Below, one piece after another: positions 47,474 through 55,129 of a DNA stretch of 64,000 nt. The notes below the pieces were generated by a model. That model saw nothing but the letters and a program-made list of their open reading frames with translations. It made no database searches and was not told the origin of the DNA. Positions within the stretch are counted from its first letter, which is position 1. Each line of letters begins with the position of its first letter. This DNA comes from an uncultured Anaeromyxobacter sp. (GTDB lineage: Bacteria; Myxococcota; Myxococcia; Myxococcales; Anaeromyxobacteraceae), in the NCBI GenBank assembly GCA_903904005.1, contig CAIVAR010000155.1:23335-87334 (forward strand), given 5' to 3'. A program made the translations under genes and the position numbers.

Positions 47474-48651
47474 GCCACCACCATCAGGTCGTCGGGGAGT
47501 TCCGTGAGCCGCTCGCCGCCCCGCTCCCCCACCGCCCAGGTGTTCTCGATTCCCACGGCGCCCTGGCCGGGAAAGACGAACTTGGGCTCGATGGCCACCA
47601 CCTGCCCTTGCCGCAGCGGGGCGTCGAACCCGGGGGCGAGGACCGGAAGCTCATCGAGCTCGAGGCCGAGCCCGTGGCCGACGAATCGCGCCTGCGCGCC
47701 GGGCGGTCCCATGAATCGGTCCCCCAGCCCGGCCTCGCCGGCCCGCTCGAGCGCCGTGGCGAAGAGCCGGCTCGGGACCGCGCCGGGGAGAAGCCCCGCG
47801 GCGAGCTCGTCCTGGATCTCGCGGGCCACCCGGAAGGCCCGCTCGAGCTCCGGCGCCAGCCGGCCGCACACCGCGATGCGCGTCATGTCGGTGACGTACC
47901 CGCCCCGGATGGCCGTGTAGTCGATCAGCACCGGGACGTCCCGGGCGATGACGTCGACCGAGGCGCCCAGCGGCGAGGAGGGAGAGAGGCCGCGCCCGGT
48001 CACCGGGCCGTCGAAGTAGCTCGGCGCGGTGGCGGCCCCGCCGGCGATGGCGAGCCCCATGAAGAACTCCTGGTTGAACCCGCGGACCCGGGGGCTGCCC
48101 TCGTTGCCGGCCCGGCGCATCCGCACCTCGATCTCCGCGGAAAGGTCCACCTCCCGCATCCCGGCGCGCAGGAACGAGGGCACCTCCCGGAACACCCCGC
48201 CGAGGAGGCGCGCGGTCTCCCGCATCCGCTCGAGCTCCCAGGCGGATTTCACGCTCCGTTCATTCCGGACCAGCGCCGAGACGTCGAACCACTCCGCGCC
48301 GGGGAGCGCCCGCGCCCAGAACTGGTGCGTCGCCACCGGGACGGTGTCGAGGGTCAGGCCGATGCGGCGGGCCGGCCCGAGGCGCCCGGCCAGCTCGCGG
48401 GACGGGGGGAAGGGGACGACGTGCTCGAGCGGGCTCTCGGCGCGGGCGCGCTCCAGGCTCTTGCGCACGAGCAGCATCGGCTCCCCCACGGCGGGAACCC
48501 AGAGCGCCGCGTTCTGGCGGGTGCCCGATCCCCAGAGCACGTCGACCGCCTGGAGGAGCAGCGCCCCGTCGAGCCCGGCCGCGTCGAGCCCCCGCCGGAG
48601 GAGCCCGAGCCGGCGCTCGCTCTCGGCCGCGGGGAGGGTGGAGACTTCCAC
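47470..48651 (-). CDS. M24-family metallopeptidase (aminopeptidase P-like)
   Basis: 393 residues. The creatinase-like N-terminal domain is followed by a pita-bread domain. The five metal ligands D-D-H-E-E are all visible: LIDYTAI, VTDMTR, VGHGLGLELDE, VAIEPKFVFPG and GIENTW. It should be an active di-metal Xaa-Pro-type aminopeptidase or a related prolidase, in the cytoplasm, since there is no signal peptide. The GTG at 48651 has GGAGGG directly before it and TAGGAT ahead of that. Its stop overlaps the start of the repeat-protein gene, so an operon of small unknown, M24 and repeat protein is likely. Confidence 0.88.
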   Translation of the reverse strand: MEVSTLPAAESERRLGLLRRGLDAAGLDGALLLQAVDVLWGSGTRQNAALWVPAVGEPMLLVRKSLERARAESPLEHVVPFPPSRELAGRLGPARRIGLTLDTVPVATHQFWARALPGAEWFDVSALVRNERSVKSAWELERMRETARLLGGVFREVPSFLRAGMREVDLSAEIEVRMRRAGNEGSPRVRGFNQEFFMGLAIAGGAATAPSYFDGPVTGRGLSPSSPLGASVDVIARDVPVLIDYTAIRGGYVTDMTRIAVCGRLAPELERAFRVAREIQDELAAGLLPGAVPSRLFATALERAGEAGLGDRFMGPPGAQARFVGHGLGLELDELPVLAPGFDAPLRQGQVVAIEPKFVFPGQGAVGIENTWAVGERGGERLTELPDDLMVVA

Positions 48652-48657
48652 CCCTCC

Positions 48658-48663
48658 ATCCTA
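48658..48663 (-). promoter_or_regulatory. -10-like element before the M24 peptidase gene
   Basis: TAGGAT sits 6 bases before the GTG at 48651 on the minus strand. Its TAG is the stop codon of the small gene upstream. The six bases between are GGAGGG, so a Shine-Dalgarno reading is also possible. Confidence 0.4.
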
Positions 48664-48942
48664 CAGCAGCCGGAAGGCCTCGCGGATGGTGTCGCGGTTC
48701 CGGGCGCGGAGGTCCTCCTCGAGCTGCAGGAGGGCGTCGTGCAGGGTGCGGGCCGCCGCCACGTGGCTCTCGCCGCAGTGGCGCGCGCACGCGAACCAGG
48801 GACCGTCGCCGTACCACCAGAGGGCGGTCACGCCGGAGACGTGGCGGACCCGCTCGGCGGCGATCTCGACGGCGTCGGGGCGGGGCATGGGTGGCGGCGG
48901 AGCCGCCGGATGCTCCCGGCCAAAGAGTCCAGGCATGTTCAC
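48661..48942 (-). CDS. Small unknown protein
   Basis: 93 residues from the GTG at 48942; the ATG two codons on (48936) is equally possible. I do not recognise a family. It has a Pro-rich start, then VSGVTALWWYGDGPWFACARHCGESHVAAARTLHDALLQLEEDLRARN. The Cys-x3-Cys...His pair and a long C-terminal helix are the notable features. It is soluble with no signal peptide. It is upstream of the M24 gene on the same strand, 9 bases apart. Codon use is like its neighbours, which favours a real gene. Confidence 0.5.
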   Translation of the reverse strand: MNMPGLFGREHPAAPPPPMPRPDAVEIAAERVRHVSGVTALWWYGDGPWFACARHCGESHVAAARTLHDALLQLEEDLRARNRDTIREAFRLL

Positions 48943-49059
48943 TACCTGTCACTTCCGTGGCGCCCCACTCCATCGCCCGGATCTGGACGGAGTAGACCCG
49001 ATCCCGTGACCCCGATTCTCCGATTCGTTTGGGGCGTGCCGGGAGGGGGGGCCACGCAC

Positions 49060-49087
49060 TGAGAGTCTCTCACGGCTCGGTGCCGAG
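49060..49087. promoter_or_regulatory. Two adjacent dyads in a divergent promoter gap
   Basis: TGAGAG-T-CTCTCA (49060-49072) and CTCGG-TG-CCGAG (49076-49087) are perfect inverted repeats separated by 3 bases, in the 225-base gap between the small unknown gene and the zinc-peptidase lipoprotein gene. They look like operator sites. Nothing else I recognise is in this gap. Confidence 0.3.
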
Positions 49088-49151
49088 GAGGGGGACGGGA
49101 CGGCCGTTCGATGGGCGTTCCTCAGGATGGGCGCCCCCTCCGGTCCCCGAC

Positions 49152-49157
49152 TATGCT
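49152..49157 (+). promoter_or_regulatory. -10-like element before the zinc-peptidase lipoprotein
   Basis: TATGCT lies 10 bases before the ATG at 49168, with no Shine-Dalgarno site. This favours 49168 over in-frame starts further upstream. Confidence 0.4.
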
Positions 49158-49167
49158 TTCCCTCGTC

Positions 49168-50907
49168 ATGCCTCGCCCATCCCGCCGGGAAGATCCCTGC
49201 CCGAACCTCCTCCGCACCCGGCACGGATCGACGGCGGCCGTCGCCCTCGCCGCGCTCCTCCTGGCGGCCTGCGGGGGCTCGAGCGATCCCGCGCCGGGAC
49301 CCTGCTCCTCGCCGGCTCCGGCGCTCGAGCCGGCCTGCACCGGCGCATCGTGCGGCGCGGTGGGCAGCACCACCTACTCCGGAAGCGGGACCGGCGTCTG
49401 GCGCTTCCGGAACACGACTTCCTGCCCCGTCACGCTCGACTTCCGCCTGACGGGGATGTCGGCCGGAAAGCAGGTCCTGCTCCTCTTCTCGAACGGAACG
49501 GCGATCCCCGTCGACACCCTTCCCTCGCCCGGGACGCTCGCCTCGCCACCGGCGCCGGCACCGGCTGCGCTCCGGATCGAATCCCTCCCGGCCGCCGGCC
49601 CGGACGACACGGGGCACGATCGATGGCACGAGGGGCTCCTCCGGGAGAACCGGCTGCTGGGGTTGTCGCTGCGCTCGTTCGCCGGTCCGGCAGCCTCCGC
49701 CGATCCCCGGGCCCTCACCGCTGCGTCGTCGGCTCCGGCCGCCCTGAACGACCCGCGGGACTGGCGGGACAACGCCACCACCCCGGCCCCGACCTACGCG
49801 ACCTTCGCCCGGGCGATCTGCAACCTCCCCGGTGGCAGGCGCGCGGTCTTCTGGGTGGACCCCCACGCCGAGACGGCCGGCAGCCTGACCGCCGACGACC
49901 TCGCCTATTTCCGGACGACCGTCTGCGGCGCCGCCGGCGACGAGGCGAACGGCGGCTTCGCCCGTGTGAAGGCCCTCCTCGGCGACGTCTGGGGGACCGT
50001 CGGCCCCTCGATCGCGGGCCTCCTCATCTCGGACGCCCCCGGGCTGCAGGACGTGAACGTCGTCTTCCTCCAGGTCCCGATCGATCCGGCGAAGCGGAAG
50101 ACCTGGGTGGGCTACTTCTACGGGATCAACAACTTCCTCCAGGGCGCCGGACCGGAGTTCGGCTCGTCGAACGAGGCGCTGGCCTTCTTCATCGACGCGG
50201 CGCAGGTGCACCTCAGGGACACCAGCCGGAGCTACCTGGGCTCCGCGCTCCTCCACGAGCTCACCCACATGGTGAACTTCTACCAGCGGCCGGTCCTCCG
50301 GGACGTCACCAACGACACCTGGCTCGAGGAGACGACCGCGACCATGGTCGAGGACATCGTGGTCCCGGTCGCGACGCCCGACCAGACCTCCATCATCCCG
50401 ACCGAGCGGATCCGTCCCTACGTCGGGTCGGGCGGAGGCATCAGCTACACGGGCTGGCTGTACCCGGAGCAGAACAGCTACGCGCTCGCCGGCGCCTTCG
50501 GCGCCTTCGTGAACCGTCGATACGGGACCTCGATCCTGAGCGGCACCATCACCTGCGCCACCGGCGGCGTCGCGTGCCTCGACGGCCTCATCCGGAACGC
50601 CGGCGGCACGGGCTTCGCCGACGAGTTCGCGCGTGCCGGCGCCTCCCTCTTCGGCCTCTTCCCGGCCACCGCGATCCCCGAGGGCTACGGCTACCCCACG
50701 CGGGTGACGGGCGCCTACACGCTCGCGGCCATCGACGTGTCGGCCTACTCGACCGTCCGGAAGGGAACGGCGACGGCGCTCACGCTGGACTTCCCGGGAG
50801 CCAGCCACACCTACAAGCTCGACACCGTGCCCGCGGGAGGCACGGCCTACGCCCGGACCGGCATGGTCGTGCCGGTGGGAACGTCGGTCCACGTGGTGGT
50901 CAGGTAG
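49168..50907 (+). CDS. Zinc metallopeptidase lipoprotein (M30/gluzincin-like)
   Basis: 579 residues from ATG 49168. The signal peptide ends in ALLLAAC, a lipobox. The mature N-terminal part has a beta-sandwich-like segment (CGAVGSTTYSGSGTGVWRFRNTTSC). The catalytic part has the zinc motif LLHELTHMVNF (HExxH at about 362-366), and DTWLEETTATM about 20 residues later supplies the third ligand Glu. The layout matches M30 hyicolysin-like peptidases. A C-terminal beta-rich domain of about 120 residues follows. It is expected to be exported and lipid-anchored, acting on extracellular protein. A small lipoprotein gene follows 8 bases later. Confidence 0.75.
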   Translation: MPRPSRREDPCPNLLRTRHGSTAAVALAALLLAACGGSSDPAPGPCSSPAPALEPACTGASCGAVGSTTYSGSGTGVWRFRNTTSCPVTLDFRLTGMSAGKQVLLLFSNGTAIPVDTLPSPGTLASPPAPAPAALRIESLPAAGPDDTGHDRWHEGLLRENRLLGLSLRSFAGPAASADPRALTAASSAPAALNDPRDWRDNATTPAPTYATFARAICNLPGGRRAVFWVDPHAETAGSLTADDLAYFRTTVCGAAGDEANGGFARVKALLGDVWGTVGPSIAGLLISDAPGLQDVNVVFLQVPIDPAKRKTWVGYFYGINNFLQGAGPEFGSSNEALAFFIDAAQVHLRDTSRSYLGSALLHELTHMVNFYQRPVLRDVTNDTWLEETTATMVEDIVVPVATPDQTSIIPTERIRPYVGSGGGISYTGWLYPEQNSYALAGAFGAFVNRRYGTSILSGTITCATGGVACLDGLIRNAGGTGFADEFARAGASLFGLFPATAIPEGYGYPTRVTGAYTLAAIDVSAYSTVRKGTATALTLDFPGASHTYKLDTVPAGGTAYARTGMVVPVGTSVHVVVR

Positions 50908-50915
50908 GGAACCAG

Positions 50916-51263
50916 ATGAACCGAGCCCCGATCGCCGCCCTGGCCTGCGCCCTCCTCGGCACCGCGCTGGCCGGTTGCGCCCGCCCCGCCCCCCAGCCGG
51001 CGAGCCCGCCCGTCGCGGAGCTCGCTGGCGGCGCCACCCGCGAGCTCACCGGGTTCCTCTCCCGCAAGGGCCCCGCCGAGACCTCGTTCTGGGCCGTCAC
51101 CGACCCGGACGGAAAGGTCTTCGAGATCGTCGAGGTCACGCCGCAACTGGAGACCCGTTTCCGGGATCTCCAGAACGGCCGGGTGACCTTCCGGGTGGAG
51201 CGCCGGGGGCGCGTGCTGCTCGAGCAGGTCCGCGTGACCGAGGTCCTGCTCCCTGCCCGGTAA
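50916..51263 (+). CDS. Small lipoprotein of unknown function
   Basis: 115 residues. The signal peptide MNRAPIAALACALLGTALAGC has a clear lipobox. The mature part is a compact all-beta unit (RELTGFLSRKGPAETSFWAVTDPDGKVFEIVEV) ending RVLLEQVRVTEVLL, an OB-like pattern. I do not recognise the family. ATG 50916 has AGGGA 5 bases upstream. It follows the zinc-peptidase gene by 8 bases, so co-expression is likely. Confidence 0.7.
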   Translation: MNRAPIAALACALLGTALAGCARPAPQPASPPVAELAGGATRELTGFLSRKGPAETSFWAVTDPDGKVFEIVEVTPQLETRFRDLQNGRVTFRVERRGRVLLEQVRVTEVLLPAR

Positions 51264-51452
51264 CGGCCACGTCGTGTAGAGGAACACGAGGACCGCCGCC
51301 GCGACGAGTCCCCCGATCCCGATGAAGATGCGGGTGGACGTCGACCCGTGCGGTCTTTCTGCACCGCGAGGGATTCGTTCCTGACGGCCGGCGCTTGGCC
51401 CGGCAGGGATCCCCGGCGTCGCCCCATGCTACGCATGAGGTGGAGGATTCCG

Positions 51453-52898
51453 ATGCCCTGGTCCGACCGTACCTTTCCCTTTCGCACCGTCGTCGCACTC
51501 GCGCTCCTGTCGCTGGCCGGGCCCTCCCGGGCGCAGGCCGGGAAGGCGGGCGCCGGCTCGCCGGTGCTCCACGAACTCAACGCGGCGGTCTCCCGGCTGG
51601 TCGCCAAGGTTTCCCCGGCGGTGGTCCAGATCCGGGTCACCGGCTACGGCCCGGCCGGCGAGCCCGTCGGCGCCGAGGGGCCGCTCGTCTCCCGGCAGCG
51701 CACCATCGGCTCGGGCGTGATCGTCGACCCGTCCGGCTACGTCCTCACCAACGAGCACGTGATCCACGGGGCGCAGAAGATCCAGGTCGTCCTGCCCGGA
51801 CCGCCCGACGGGGATGGCCCGGCAGCGCGGCACGGCCGGCAGCGGATCTACGACGCGCGGGTGGTGGGCACGCAGGCCAGCATCGACCTGGCGCTCCTGC
51901 GCATCGAGGCCACCGGACTCCCCACCCTGGCCCTCGATCCGGCAGCCAAGGTGAAGCAGGGCGAGCTGGTCTTCGCCATCGGCAGCCCGCAGGGGCTCGC
52001 GAACACCGTCACCATGGGGGTCGTCTCCTCCTCGGCGCGGCAACTCGACGTGGTGACGCCGCTCCCCACCCCCATGCTGCTCATCCAGACGGACGCGCCG
52101 ATCAACCCAGGCAACAGCGGCGGGCCGCTGGTGAACGCGGACGGGGCGCTGGTGGGGATCAACACCTTCATCGTCAGCCAGTCGGGCGGCAGCCAGGGGC
52201 TGGGCTTCGCCATCCCGGTGCCGATGGTCCGCTTCGCCTACGACAGCCTCCGGAAGCATGGCTACGTCCGGCGCATCGAGGCGGGCATCGCCGCCCAGGC
52301 GGTGACGCCGGTGCTGGCCACCGGCCTCGGCCTGCCCCGCGACTGGGGCGTGCTGGTCGCCGACGTCGTCCCCGGGTCGGCCGCGGCGACGGCCGGGGTG
52401 CAGCCGGGCGACGTCATCGACACCTTCGACGGCCGGCCGGTCGACAGCCTGCCCGCCCTCACCGGCGCGCTCTTCCTCCACCAGGTGGGCGATCCGGTGC
52501 TGCTCGGCGTGCTGCGCGGGGACCGCCGCATCGAGCTCACGGTGAATGCACCGGAGGCGAAGCAGCCCACCGACCTGCTCGCCGACCTCGCCAACCCGGA
52601 CAGGGGGCTCGTGCCCCGCCTCGGGATCCTGGGCGTGGAGGTGAGCGACAAGCTCCGGGGCATCATCCCGCCCTTGCGCATCGGCCACGGCGTGGTGGTG
52701 GCGGCCCGGACGGTGGAGGGCGGCGCCAGCGGGATCGCGCTGTTGCCCGGGGACGTCATCCACGCCATGAACGGGACGCCCGTGGAGTCGGTGGAGGGGC
52801 TCCGGCAGGCCGTACTCGCCGTGAAACCAGGGCAGCCGGTGGTGCTCCAGCTCGAACGGCAGGGGCGGCTCAACTACCTGGCGTTCGAGATGGAGTAG
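51453..52898 (+). CDS. HtrA/DegP-like serine protease
   Basis: 481 residues. A signal peptide (FRTVVALALLSLAGPSRAQA) sends it to the periplasm. The trypsin-like domain has the full triad: His102 (TNEHVI), Asp145 (SIDLALLRI) and Ser222 (NPGNSGGPL). Two PDZ domains follow (about 280-360 and 400-480) containing GVLVADVVPGSAAATAGVQPGDVI and GVVVAARTVEGGASGIALLPGDVI. It degrades or refolds misfolded envelope proteins. The ATG at 51453 is preceded by GGAGG 6 bases away, so in-frame starts upstream (51348, 51426) are rejected. The 189-base gap before it holds only an antisense hydrophobic ORF remnant. Confidence 0.93.
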   Translation: MPWSDRTFPFRTVVALALLSLAGPSRAQAGKAGAGSPVLHELNAAVSRLVAKVSPAVVQIRVTGYGPAGEPVGAEGPLVSRQRTIGSGVIVDPSGYVLTNEHVIHGAQKIQVVLPGPPDGDGPAARHGRQRIYDARVVGTQASIDLALLRIEATGLPTLALDPAAKVKQGELVFAIGSPQGLANTVTMGVVSSSARQLDVVTPLPTPMLLIQTDAPINPGNSGGPLVNADGALVGINTFIVSQSGGSQGLGFAIPVPMVRFAYDSLRKHGYVRRIEAGIAAQAVTPVLATGLGLPRDWGVLVADVVPGSAAATAGVQPGDVIDTFDGRPVDSLPALTGALFLHQVGDPVLLGVLRGDRRIELTVNAPEAKQPTDLLADLANPDRGLVPRLGILGVEVSDKLRGIIPPLRIGHGVVVAARTVEGGASGIALLPGDVIHAMNGTPVESVEGLRQAVLAVKPGQPVVLQLERQGRLNYLAFEME

Positions 52899-53766
52899 GA
52901 CGCCTCGCCATCCGGTACCGGAGGAACAGGTAGCAGAGCTTGAACACGACCCACCGGACGACCACGTAGGCGAGCGCGGTGTTCCAGACGTGCACGCCGG
53001 GATAGCAGGCGTGGGTGACGAGCACGATGGCGGCCAGGTTCCCCAGCGCCGAGGTCACGCCCAGGCTGATGCCGTCGCCGCGGTCCGGACCTCCGGCCCG
53101 GTAGCCGGCCCAGAGCGAGAAGGTCACGGCCAGGAAGATGGCCGCGAAGGAGGGCGCGTCGAACCTGGCCAGGGTGGTGAGGGCCGGCCAGAGGAAGGCC
53201 GCGAGGAGCACCACCATCGCGACCCGGGCGAAGGTGCCTGCCACCCGCGCCAGCACCGCCGCCCCCGAGGGGAGCCACTCGCGACAGGCCAGCCCGAGGG
53301 CGAGCGGGAGCAGCGTGTAGGGGGCGATCTCCAGGAAGAGGGGCAGCGGCGAGACGGCCAGGTGGAGGGGGAACCAGCGGCTGAAGATCCCCAGCCACAC
53401 CGGGACGGTGAAGGGCATCACCAGCACGAGCACGGGGAAGAGGGCCGAGGCCAGCGCCAGGTTCCCCTTCTTCCCCTTCGCCTCCACCAGGTCGAACGGA
53501 TCTCCGGGCGCCACCGAGGCGATGAGCATCACGCCACCGAGGAGGAGCGGGACGTGGAGGAACTTCACCACGGCCGCGGTGGCGAGCGGGACGAGGACGC
53601 AGGCGACGACGAGGGTTCGCAGGAGCAGGCCGCCCCTGCCTAGCTGCCGGGCCACCTCCTGGAAGGTGAGGGTCGTGCCGATGGCGAAGACCACCGCCGG
53701 GAAGAGCGCGTGGGCCAGGAAGGCGATGACGCGCATCGCCGCCGGGTCGCCGAGCAGCCAGGCCAC
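52870..53766 (-). CDS. BASS-family (bile acid:sodium symporter-like) transporter
   Basis: 298 residues with nine or ten membrane segments. The pattern LLLGGVMLIASVAPGDPFDLVEAKGKKGNLALASAL in the fourth segment and APYTLLPLALGLACREW resemble the Na+-dependent BASS group that carries organic acids, but the unwound X-motif helices are not fully clear. The GTG at 53766 has TAGGGT 6 bases upstream. It follows the DUF815 gene by 9 bases and converges with the protease gene, overlapping it by 29 bases. Function beyond organic-anion transport is not predicted. Confidence 0.55.
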   Translation of the reverse strand: MAWLLGDPAAMRVIAFLAHALFPAVVFAIGTTLTFQEVARQLGRGGLLLRTLVVACVLVPLATAAVVKFLHVPLLLGGVMLIASVAPGDPFDLVEAKGKKGNLALASALFPVLVLVMPFTVPVWLGIFSRWFPLHLAVSPLPLFLEIAPYTLLPLALGLACREWLPSGAAVLARVAGTFARVAMVVLLAAFLWPALTTLARFDAPSFAAIFLAVTFSLWAGYRAGGPDRGDGISLGVTSALGNLAAIVLVTHACYPGVHVWNTALAYVVVRWVVFKLCYLFLRYRMARRPTPSRTPGS

Positions 53767-53772
53767 GTCCGG

Positions 53773-53778
53773 ACCCTA
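53773..53778 (-). promoter_or_regulatory. -10-like element before the BASS-type transporter
   Basis: TAGGGT lies 6 bases before the GTG at 53766 on the minus strand. Its TAG is the stop codon of the DUF815 gene. No Shine-Dalgarno site is present. Confidence 0.4.
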
Positions 53779-54678
53779 TCCCCTTCCGCCCTTCCCGTCC
53801 CTCGCGAGAAGCTCGCTCCCCACCCAGTGGGCGGCGAACTGGAACGCGATCCGGCCGCTCGCGTCCCCCTTCCTGTGGGTCCAGGTGACGGCGGCGTCCC
53901 GCGCCCGGGCGTCCCACGGGAGCACGGTCCCGCGCGCGGTGCACAGGCGGTCGATCCACTGCCGGACCACGGCCAGGTACTGCTCGGTGCTGAAGGAGTG
54001 GAACCCGACCCAGAGGCCGAACCGTCCGGAGAGGGAGATCTTCTCCTCCACCGACTCGCCGTGGTGGATCTCGTCGTTCACGAGCATCGCCCCCCGGTTG
54101 TCGGTCTCGAACTCGGGCAGCAGGTGGCGGCGGTTCGAGGTCACGTGGATGAGCACGTTCTCGGGCACCGCGTAGACCGAGCCGTCGAGGGCGCTCTTCA
54201 GCGCCTTGTAGCCCGACTCGCCGGGTTCGAAGGAGACGTCGTCGGCGAAGAGGACGAAGCGGTAGGGCTGGTCGCGCAGGCTGTCGACGATGTCGGGCAG
54301 CATCACCAGGTCGGCCTTGTCGACCTGCACCAGGCGGAGCCCCCGGGGGGCGTAGGCGGCGAGCAGCGCCCGGACGAGCGACGACTTCCCGGTGCCCCGC
54401 ACCCCCCAGAGCAGGACGTTGTTGGCGGGGAGGCCGGCCAGGAACTGCCGGATGTTCTGGTCGACGACCCCCTTCTGCTCGTCGATGCCGAGCAGGTCGT
54501 CGAGTCCCGGCCCCCCCTGGGACCGCAGAGGCTCCAGCCAGCCGGCCAGCGGCCGGCGGCGCCAGGCGGCGGCGTGGTGGACCGTCCAGTCGGTGGCCGG
54601 AACCGGGCGGGGGAGGATCTGCTCGACGGCGGTCAGAACACGGCGGATTTGTTCGATCAGGTCGGCATCCAGGGGCAC
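53776..54678 (-). CDS. DUF815-type AAA ATPase
   Basis: 300 residues. Walker A is LLWGVRGTGKSSLVRAL and Walker B is FVLFADDVSFEPGE, followed by HVTSNRRHLLPEF (sensor) and GLWVGFHSFSTEQYL, all as in DUF815 ATPases. The family is widespread, with no firm function; it may act on protein or DNA complexes. The start is the GTG at 54678 with GGAGG 5 bases upstream; an ATG at 54699 lacks a site. It is divergent from two tiny genes and precedes the BASS-type transporter on the same strand. Confidence 0.85.
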   Translation of the reverse strand: MPLDADLIEQIRRVLTAVEQILPRPVPATDWTVHHAAAWRRRPLAGWLEPLRSQGGPGLDDLLGIDEQKGVVDQNIRQFLAGLPANNVLLWGVRGTGKSSLVRALLAAYAPRGLRLVQVDKADLVMLPDIVDSLRDQPYRFVLFADDVSFEPGESGYKALKSALDGSVYAVPENVLIHVTSNRRHLLPEFETDNRGAMLVNDEIHHGESVEEKISLSGRFGLWVGFHSFSTEQYLAVVRQWIDRLCTARGTVLPWDARARDAAVTWTHRKGDASGRIAFQFAAHWVGSELLARDGKGGRG

Positions 54679-54714
54679 GGATCCTCCGGGGGATCCCATT
54701 CATAGCAGAAGGCG

Positions 54715-54720
54715 TATGCT
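54715..54720 (+). promoter_or_regulatory. -10-like element before the small gene at 54727
   Basis: TATGCT sits 6 bases before the ATG, with no Shine-Dalgarno site, in a 48-base divergent gap with the DUF815 gene. Confidence 0.45.
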
Positions 54721-54726
54721 CCACCG

Positions 54727-54918
54727 ATGCGCGACGAGCCCGTCATCGACATGCGTCTCACCCACCTGATGGCGCTCGACGCCAGCCTCGCCGATGTCCG
54801 GGGCGCCCTGCTGCGCGCCGCCCGCATCCGCACGCCCCACTGCGCCGAGATCCGCGCCCTGCTCGCGCAGGTCGACGACCTGGGCCGACGCGTGATGGTC
54901 GAGGTCACCACCCCGTGA
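54727..54918 (+). CDS. Small protein of unknown function
   Basis: 63 residues with no hydrophobic segment. It reads MRDEPVIDMRLTHLMALDASLADVRG with two short helices, ending RRVMVEVTTP. Not recognised. Support for its being real: a TATGCT hexamer 6 bases upstream and a GTGA overlap with another small gene. It starts the string that runs into the WYL pair on the same strand. Confidence 0.5.
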   Translation: MRDEPVIDMRLTHLMALDASLADVRGALLRAARIRTPHCAEIRALLAQVDDLGRRVMVEVTTP

Positions 54919-55082
54919 TCACGTTTCGCGTCGGCGCACACGACGTCGGGGTCTGGATGAAGGAGGGCCGCTGGTACGTGTCGGTCGACGGGACCGAGCT
55001 CTCCATCTGGTACAAGGTTCAGGCGGACGCCTGGACGGCCGGCGTGATCGAGGCCGACCGGCTGGACCGGATCGGGAAGTAG
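54915..55082 (+). CDS. Very small protein of unknown function
   Basis: 55 residues from GTG 54915, overlapping the previous stop (GTGA). The sequence is VITFRVGAHDVGVWMKEGRWYVSV then DGTELSIWYKVQADAWTAG and a charged end, likely a small beta-sheet with an Asp/Trp-rich face. It is not recognised. The coupling to the gene at 54727 is the main evidence that it is expressed. Confidence 0.45.
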   Translation: MITFRVGAHDVGVWMKEGRWYVSVDGTELSIWYKVQADAWTAGVIEADRLDRIGK

Positions 55083-55113
55083 CGCGGCGCTCGCCCCCCC
55101 GCGCCCCCTGGGC

Positions 55114-55119
55114 TACACT
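55114..55119 (+). promoter_or_regulatory. -10-like element before the first WYL gene
   Basis: TACACT lies 10 bases before the GTG at 55130, with no Shine-Dalgarno site between. Confidence 0.4.
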
Positions 55120-55129
55120 CAGCGTCCTC

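Noticed and set aside
50847..51287. Minus-strand frame with a membrane helix upstream of htrA as a real gene
   Set aside because: It has no start codon before the helix, and most of it lies antisense to the small lipoprotein.
51348..51452. GTG 51348 or ATG 51426 as the htrA start
   Set aside because: They lack a ribosome site, and GGAGG is correctly placed only for ATG 51453, where the signal peptide also begins.
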